Below are positions 6,803 through 10,521 of a DNA stretch of 10,521 nucleotides, one piece after another. Position numbers and translations under genes: made by a program. Source of the stretch: Endomicrobium sp. (GTDB lineage: Bacteria > Elusimicrobiota > Endomicrobiia > Endomicrobiales > Endomicrobiaceae); assembly GCA_031277075.1 (NCBI GenBank), contig JAISLV010000130.1, forward strand, positions 1 through 10,521, given 5' to 3'. Positions within the stretch are counted from its first letter, which is position 1; the number at the start of each line of letters is the position of its first letter. The notes beneath the pieces are model-generated. The model had not been told where the DNA came from and ran no database searches. It saw only the letters and a program-made list of their open reading frames with translations.

Positions 6803-7093
6803 TTAATTAACCGTAAAAGGCAGCAATGCAAGCATTCTCGCTCTTTTTACGGCGGTGTCAAGCTCTCTTTGATGTTTAGCGCAAGTGCCTGTAATACGCC
6901 CCGCAAGAATTTTTCCTCTCTCGGTAACAAAAGCGCGCAGCAAACTTACGTTCTTATAATCTATTTCAATTTTGTCCGCGCAAAAACGGCAGACTTTTCT
7001 TCTTATAGGTCCGCCCTTCCTAAATTTTCCGCCGGGACGGCCTTGTCCTTCGCCGGGCTTTGAGCCGCGCGAGGGTTTCTTTATAAATGCCAT
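6803..7093 (-). CDS. rpsR: 30S ribosomal protein bS18 (zinc-binding form)
   Basis: bS18 sits on the platform of the 30S subunit and pairs with bS6. The core is plain: VCRFCADK (34-41), IDYKNVSLLRAFVTERGKI (44-62), and GTCAKHQRELDTAVKRARML (69-88). The cysteines of CRFC (35, 38) with C71 and H74 form the set expected for the zinc-binding version. The N-terminus (about 1-30) is a Gly/Lys/Arg-rich basic tail. The total is 96 residues, slightly longer than E. coli's 75. GGAGGA lies 7 nt before the ATG and fixes the start. It follows ssb by 103 bp in the rpsF operon order. Confidence 0.97.
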   Translation of the reverse strand: MAFIKKPSRGSKPGEGQGRPGGKFRKGGPIRRKVCRFCADKIEIDYKNVSLLRAFVTERGKILAGRITGTCAKHQRELDTAVKRARMLALLPFTVN

Positions 7094-7196
7094 TATATTT
7101 TCCTCCGTAAAACTACAATTAAAAACAAAAATTTATAAACAGTTCCAGCATATCCGAAACGCCGATATTGATATAGCGCAATTTTCAAATTCCCGT

Positions 7197-7670
7197 TTAA
7201 AACGGTATATCTTCGTCTTCGTCGTTTGCGCAATATGCAGACGATTCTTCTTTTGGAACGGGAACGTCGTCAGCTTTAGCGCCGATAGCGGCGGCTTCCG
7301 TCTGTTGTCTAATAACCGACAAAAACTGAACCCTTTGAGCTATTACTTCAAGCCGACTTTTTTTTTGCCCGTCCTGCCCTTCCCATTTATTTGTCTGAAG
7401 CCTGCCTTCAACATGCACGGGAACGCCTTTTTTAAGACGCTCGCCGCAACGCTCGGCTTGTTCGCCCCAAACTACTACGGGAACAAAAGTAGGGTCTGCG
7501 TCTTTCCATTCGCCTGTAGCGGCGTCTTTCATTCTTCTGCTTATAGCTATGTCAAAAGAGCAAACGGCTTTACCCGTAGAAGTGCGCCTTAACTCTGGGT
7601 CTCTGGTAAGACGACCGACCATCATTACGTTATTTTGCTCAGGCAAGCGGAGACTGACTGTCTGATTCAT
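7197..7670 (-). CDS. ssb: Single-stranded DNA-binding protein
   Basis: SSB coats single-stranded DNA during replication, repair and recombination. The OB fold spans about residues 12-118, with MVGRLTRDPELRRT (17-30), FDIAISRR (39-46) and the HVEGRLQTNKW block (86-96). A short disordered linker leads to the acidic tip DEDIPF (152-157), the docking peptide for partner proteins. At 157 residues it is typical. A GGAGGT ribosome binding site 5 nt before the ATG at 7670 decides the start. This makes the gene overlap the end of rpsF by 32 nt and adds about 15 residues before the family's usual first methionine (M16/M17, at about 7625). Coupled translation with rpsF is likely. Confidence 0.96.
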   Translation of the reverse strand: MNQTVSLRLPEQNNVMMVGRLTRDPELRRTSTGKAVCSFDIAISRRMKDAATGEWKDADPTFVPVVVWGEQAERCGERLKKGVPVHVEGRLQTNKWEGQDGQKKSRLEVIAQRVQFLSVIRQQTEAAAIGAKADDVPVPKEESSAYCANDEDEDIPF

Positions 7671-8049
7671 TTTTTACCTCCGTTGCGCTTTCTTGAGCCG
7701 CAGGTTTTACTTCGGACTTTGCTTGTTCCTGTTTTGCCTGTTCGGCTTTTGCGGCGACTTTTTTCTTTTCTTCAACTTTAACCGTAAGAAATCTTATAAC
7801 GGAATCGTTAAGTTTGAAAAAGTTTTCAAGCGCTCCGACCATAGAACCTTCTCCTGCAAGCTCCATATAAACATAATTTCCTTCGCGGAATTTGCTTATA
7901 GGATAAGCAAGTCTTTTTTTGCCCAGTTGCTGAACGGTTTTAACCGTTCCTTTTGAAGTTTCAACGAGTTTTGTTACTTTTGAGGTAAGCTCTTCAATTT
8001 TTTCTGAGGACAATTCGGGGGAACAAATAAACGTGCTTTCGTAATTCAT
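7639..8049 (-). CDS. rpsF: 30S ribosomal protein bS6 with extended acidic/basic tail
   Basis: bS6 binds bS18 on the 30S platform. The core (about 1-96) is recognisable from MNYESTFICSPELS, the GKKRLAYPI motif (43-51) and the final strand VIRFLTVKVEE (84-94). Beyond it, residues about 96-136 form a low-complexity tail rich in Lys, Ala, Glu and Gln, as seen in many bS6 proteins of varied length. GGAGGT lies 6 nt before the ATG. It is the first gene of the minus-strand cluster and is preceded by a promoter and leader of about 125 nt. Its last 32 nt are also the start of ssb, so that ribosomes finishing rpsF reach the ssb start. Confidence 0.96.
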   Translation of the reverse strand: MNYESTFICSPELSSEKIEELTSKVTKLVETSKGTVKTVQQLGKKRLAYPISKFREGNYVYMELAGEGSMVGALENFFKLNDSVIRFLTVKVEEKKKVAAKAEQAKQEQAKSEVKPAAQESATEVKNESDSQSPLA

Positions 8050-8175
8050 TTTTACACCTCCTTTTTGGTTTTCCCTAAGACAAAACTTGTTTTATGCAAG
8101 TCCGCAAAGGGTTAGCCCGTCTAGCAAAAACGAGCAAAGAAAAGCGGCAATACCGCCCGCTCCGCTTATTTTAGT
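8050..8175 (-). promoter_or_regulatory. Structured rpsF mRNA leader, possible bS6:bS18 autoregulatory site
   Basis: From the predicted start near 8175 to the rpsF ATG there is a leader of about 125 nt with several possible stems. GCGG-UAUUG-CCGC (8144-8156) sits in a context that could instead pair AAGCGG with CCGCUU (8142-8167). A second unit has outer CCCU/AGGG (8108-8111 and 8073-8076) around ACUUG/CAAGU (8097-8101 and 8085-8089) with a 7-nt loop. In many bacteria bS6:bS18 binds the rpsF leader to repress it. I see no exact match to the known CCG-bulge motif, so this role is inference. Confidence 0.4.
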
Positions 8176-8181
8176 TTCAAT

Positions 8182-8209
8182 ATTATACAAAATAAATTCC
8201 CATTTGCAA
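8182..8209 (-). promoter_or_regulatory. Sigma70-type promoter for the rpsF-ssb-rpsR-rplI cluster
   Basis: On the minus strand TTGCAA (8204-8209) and TATAAT (8182-8187, full consensus) are separated by 16 bp, with AT-rich flanks. The predicted start is near 8175. It is the best promoter in the window and suits a ribosomal-protein operon. Confidence 0.75.
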
Positions 8210-8222
8210 GCGGAGGATTCAA

Positions 8223-8238
8223 TGTGATTGACATCACC
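8223..8238 (+). promoter_or_regulatory. CRP/FNR- or Rex-like operator overlapping the -35 of the kinase-hydrogenase promoter
   Basis: TGTGATTGACATCACC has near-perfect dyad symmetry (GTGAT-N4-ATCAC). It matches the CRP-family pattern TGTGA-N6-TCACA at nine of ten half-site bases. Rex sites share the TGTGA-N6-TCACA spacing, usually with A and T next to the half-sites, which this site lacks. Its centre is the TTGACA -35 hexamer, so a bound protein would probably block RNA polymerase. The regulator is not in the window. Confidence 0.55.
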
Positions 8239-8258
8239 CCGCAAAAATTGCATAAAAT
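8228..8258 (+). promoter_or_regulatory. Candidate promoter of the phosphotransferase-hydrogenase pair
   Basis: TTGACA (8228-8233, consensus -35) is followed by TAAAAT (8253-8258) at a long 19-bp spacing, or by CATAAA (8251-8256) at 17 bp. Either gives a start near 8265 and a leader of about 105 nt. The poor -10 or spacing suggests a regulated promoter, in keeping with the palindrome over the -35. Confidence 0.5.
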
Positions 8259-8278
8259 TTGGTAAAATACACAGCCGA

Positions 8279-8343
8279 GCGGTTCTAAAAACCTAATGCT
8301 TAGTTCCCCGCGCTGCCGCAATTTATAGGTTTTTAGAGACGCC
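8279..8343. repeat. Short dispersed repeat with inverted ends (copy B) in the kinase leader
   Basis: TCTAAAAACCTA (8284-8295) and TAGGTTTTTAGA (8326-8337) are exact 12-bp inverted repeats around a 30-nt centre. The right end continues to GAGACGCC (8336-8343), matching the ends of copy A (6635-6652 inverted, 6782-6795 direct). The left end (AGCGG then TTCTAAAAACC) is a partly diverged version. In RNA it would fold into a stem-loop in the 5' leader of the phosphotransferase gene, 28 nt from its start codon. Confidence 0.55.
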
Positions 8344-8371
8344 ATGTTGAATAATTCAGAAAGGAGCGGTT

Positions 8372-9127
8372 ATGGACAGCGCAAATATTATCGCAAAAGG
8401 GACTGACAAAATAATATATCAGAAAGAAGGCGATAAAGCCGTAAAAATTTTTGAAGAAACTTTTTCAAAAGCCGACGTATTAAACGAGGCTTTAATTCAC
8501 GCTCGGGTCGAGGAAACGGGCTTAAATGTTCCTAAAATCATAGAAATCATAAAATATAACGGCAGATGGGCTATAGTTATGGAATTTATCGAGGGGAAAA
8601 CGCTTGAAGAACTTATGAGGGAAAACCCTGAGAAAATGCCTGAGTATTTGAATTTATTCGTTGATTTGCAGCTTAGCGTGCATGAAAAACGTTCGCCGCG
8701 TTTGGGCATGCTGAAAGATAAAATAAACCGCAAAATCTCAACTACGGATTTAGACGCAACCACACGCTACGACCTCCACTCGCGTTTAGACGCCATGCCC
8801 AAACACATTAAGGTATGCCACGGCGATTACGGTCCAAGCAACGTGATAGTAAAAGACGACGGAACTTCTTACATTATAGACTGGGCGCACGCCACTCAAG
8901 GAAACGCTTCCGCCGACGCCGCAATTTCTTATTTATTATTTTGCATAAATGGTCAAAACGCTCTTGCCGAAGAATATTTAAACTTGTTTTGCAAAAAAAG
9001 CGATACGGCAAAGCAATACATAAAAAAATGGCTGCCTCTTGCCGCGGCTTCGCAACTTTTAAAATACGACGGGAAAGCTAAAGAAATTTTAATGAGTTTT
9101 ATAGAACAAATAGAACAAACCGTTTAA
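8372..9127 (+). CDS. APH/choline-kinase-like phosphotransferase (substrate unknown)
   Basis: This is a kinase of the aminoglycoside phosphotransferase/choline kinase superfamily; it is probably cytosolic, as no signal peptide is seen. N-lobe: the ATP-binding lysine is probably K25 in KAVKIF (22-27), with E39 as its likely partner, and the hinge VMEFIEGKTLEEL follows (69-81). C-lobe: the catalytic loop HGDYGPSN (150-157; D152, N157) and the metal-binding aspartate in YIIDWAHA (167-174; D170) are intact, so it should be active. At 251 residues it is short for the superfamily. AGGAG 6 nt before the ATG supports the start. Some relatives are resistance enzymes, but many phosphorylate small metabolites or sugars, and nothing here favours resistance. 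It is 12 bp upstream of a hydrogenase gene. Confidence 0.85.
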   Translation: MDSANIIAKGTDKIIYQKEGDKAVKIFEETFSKADVLNEALIHARVEETGLNVPKIIEIIKYNGRWAIVMEFIEGKTLEELMRENPEKMPEYLNLFVDLQLSVHEKRSPRLGMLKDKINRKISTTDLDATTRYDLHSRLDAMPKHIKVCHGDYGPSNVIVKDDGTSYIIDWAHATQGNASADAAISYLLFCINGQNALAEEYLNLFCKKSDTAKQYIKKWLPLAAASQLLKYDGKAKEILMSFIEQIEQTV

Positions 9128-9139
9128 AAAGAGAGAAAA

Positions 9140-10521
9140 ATGAGAAAATTTAACACCACTATACAGATGTTAAAATACAAAGTGTTAAAAGAAGTCGCGC
9201 GCAACGCTTTTGAAGACACTTTAGTTGAATCTATTACGGACATTCCAAAAGCCATCATTCCCGGAAACAAAGCGTCTTTGCGCTGCTGCGTTTATAAGGA
9301 AAGAGCGATTTTAGCCGAACGCGTAAAACTTGCCATAGGCGGCGACAAAAGAAACCCGAACGTCATAGAAGTTATCAATATCGCCTGCGACGAATGTCCT
9401 GCGGGCGGATACAATATAACTTCCGCCTGCCGAGGCTGCATAGCTCATCAGTGTAAAGAAGTTTGTCCTAAGGACGCGATAATGTTTGACCGCGACCAAA
9501 AAGCCTATATAGACAAAACAAAATGCGTTGAATGCGGACTTTGCGCCAAATCTTGCCCTTACAGCGCGATAGCCGACTATAAACGCCCGTGCGAAAAAGC
9601 CTGCAAAGCCAAAGCCATACATATGGGACAAGACAATGCCGCCGTCATAAAAAACGATAAATGCGTCGCATGCGGGGTTTGCATTTCAAAGTGTCCTTTC
9701 GGCGCAATAATGGACAAATCGTTTATTTTAAACCTCGTAGACATACTTAAAAAAAGCAAAAATAACGAGGAATATAAAGTATATGCCGTCGTCGCCCCTG
9801 CTGTTGCAGGACAATTTAATTACGCAAATACTAGTCAGGTTATAAGCGGTTTAAAAAAGCTCGGGTTTTGCGGCGTTTTTGAAGCCGCTTTGGGCGCGGA
9901 TATGATTGCCTATAAAGAGGCGGAAGAATTAAAAGAAAAAGGGTTTCTTACTACTTCCTGCTGTCCCGCTTTTGTAAATTTTGTAAAAAAGCATTACCCT
10001 GATATGTCAAAAAATATTTCTACAAATCTTTCGCCTATGGCGGAAATTTCGCGCCGTCTTAAAGAAAAAGAGCCTTCGGCAAAAATTGTTTTTATAGGTC
10101 CTTGCACCGCAAAAAAACTTGAAATACAACAGCCTGAAGTTTGCAAATATGTCGACTGCGCGATAACTTTTGAAGAGCTTCAGGCTTTATTTGACAGCCG
10201 TGAAATAGAAATAGAAACGCTTGAAGAAGAAACTGTAGACGACGCGTCGTATTTTGGCAGAATTTTTGCAAGGAGCGGAGGCGTCGCCGAAGCCGTCAAA
10301 GAGGCGTTAAAAGAACAAAGCGGCGGCAAAGCTGGGACGCTTGCTGAGGAAACAAATGCCGTAAGCGCGGCAATACAAAACGATTTTGTATATAAACCTA
10401 TAGTATGCAGCGGGCTTGACTCCTGTAAAACTGCCGTTTTAAAAGCCTCAAAAAATCTTTTACCCGAAAACTTTATTGAAGGCATGGCTTGTCAAGGCGG
10501 CTGCGTAAGCGGCGCAGGCTG
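9140..10521 (+). CDS. Group-B-type monomeric [FeFe] hydrogenase, C-terminus beyond window (partial)
   Basis: This enzyme reversibly makes or oxidises H2 with ferredoxin-like partners. The frame is open for 460 codons to the right edge. An N-terminal domain (about 1-80) precedes cysteine clusters: C83/C86, then CRGC with C105 and C109 (97-109), CVECGLCAKSC (129-139), C151/C155, and CVACGVCISKC (175-185). These point to several [4Fe-4S] clusters. The H-cluster motifs are TSCCPAF (272-278), GPCTAKKLE (320-328) and EGMACQGGC (447-455), with all four H-cluster cysteines present. Phe in place of the usual Trp in L1, and GPC in place of MPC, fit group B enzymes as I know them. Probably only a few tens of residues are missing. 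The ribosome binding site is weak (GAGAG). Cotranscription with the upstream kinase is likely. No HydE, HydF or HydG maturase is seen here. Confidence 0.93.
   Translation, partial: MRKFNTTIQMLKYKVLKEVARNAFEDTLVESITDIPKAIIPGNKASLRCCVYKERAILAERVKLAIGGDKRNPNVIEVINIACDECPAGGYNITSACRGCIAHQCKEVCPKDAIMFDRDQKAYIDKTKCVECGLCAKSCPYSAIADYKRPCEKACKAKAIHMGQDNAAVIKNDKCVACGVCISKCPFGAIMDKSFILNLVDILKKSKNNEEYKVYAVVAPAVAGQFNYANTSQVISGLKKLGFCGVFEAALGADMIAYKEAEELKEKGFLTTSCCPAFVNFVKKHYPDMSKNISTNLSPMAEISRRLKEKEPSAKIVFIGPCTAKKLEIQQPEVCKYVDCAITFEELQALFDSREIEIETLEEETVDDASYFGRIFARSGGVAEAVKEALKEQSGGKAGTLAEETNAVSAAIQNDFVYKPIVCSGLDSCKTAVLKASKNLLPENFIEGMACQGGCVSGAG

Noticed and set aside
6972..7592. 206-codon plus-strand ORF across rpsR and ssb
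   Set aside because: It is antisense to two well-recognised genes and spans their spacer; the protein is low in complexity and resembles nothing I know.
8344..8406. 21-codon upstream ORF overlapping the phosphotransferase start
   Set aside because: No ribosome binding site before its ATG, which merely follows the repeat end; the AGGAG inside it serves the real start at 8372.
8372..9127. Calling the phosphotransferase an antibiotic-resistance gene
   Set aside because: Only superfamily motifs are visible. There is no mobile-element context, and the neighbour is a hydrogenase, so a metabolic or unknown substrate is more likely.
9311..9631. 106-codon minus-strand ORF inside the hydrogenase
   Set aside because: Antisense to the ferredoxin-like region of the hydrogenase; its composition reflects the Cys/Ala codons of the other strand.

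Overview
The window is a chromosomal stretch of an AT-rich bacterium. MCE-type lipid transport genes (mlaE-mlaF-mlaD) point to a Gram-negative, double-membrane cell, and a [FeFe] hydrogenase points to an anaerobic, fermentative one. The overall mix resembles Elusimicrobiota (Endomicrobium-like), but that is a low-confidence guess from general familiarity. It would need a marker-gene tree, for example of DnaB, bL9 and bS18.

Layout. Positions 1-8049 are entirely on the minus strand. Read in the direction of transcription, from high to low coordinates, the genes are rpsF (bS6), ssb, rpsR (bS18), rplI (bL9), dnaB (replicative helicase), alr (alanine racemase), mlaE (permease), mlaF (ATPase), mlaD (MCE protein) and a small membrane protein cut by the left edge. 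From 8372 onward the strand switches to plus: an APH/choline-kinase-like phosphotransferase gene is followed 12 bp later by a group-B-type [FeFe] hydrogenase gene that runs off the right edge. The divergent region 8050-8371 holds a good sigma70-type promoter and structured leader for rpsF. For the kinase-hydrogenase pair it holds a weaker promoter whose -35 lies inside a CRP/FNR- or Rex-like palindrome.

How the genes work together. rpsF-ssb-rpsR-rplI-dnaB is the classic ribosomal-protein/replication cluster. rpsF and ssb overlap by 32 nt, and rpsF, ssb and rpsR have strong Shine-Dalgarno sequences. The rplI-dnaB junction carries a roughly 100-nt imperfect hairpin ending in seven Us just before the dnaB ribosome binding site, which looks like a terminator or attenuator. 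alr supplies D-alanine for peptidoglycan. mlaE-F-D would form an inner-membrane ABC/MCE complex moving phospholipids between membranes; no mlaB or mlaC lies beside them here. The MlaD C-terminus is unusual in being rich in beta strands.

Less ordinary signals: a short dispersed repeat with the end sequence GGCGTCTnTAAAAA occurs as an inverted pair between rpsR and rplI and again in the kinase leader. mlaE has an extended -10 box directly against its ATG, suggesting leaderless mRNA. The phosphotransferase and hydrogenase appear to share one redox- or nutrient-responsive promoter. I found no rRNA, tRNA, CRISPR array, transposase or phage gene.
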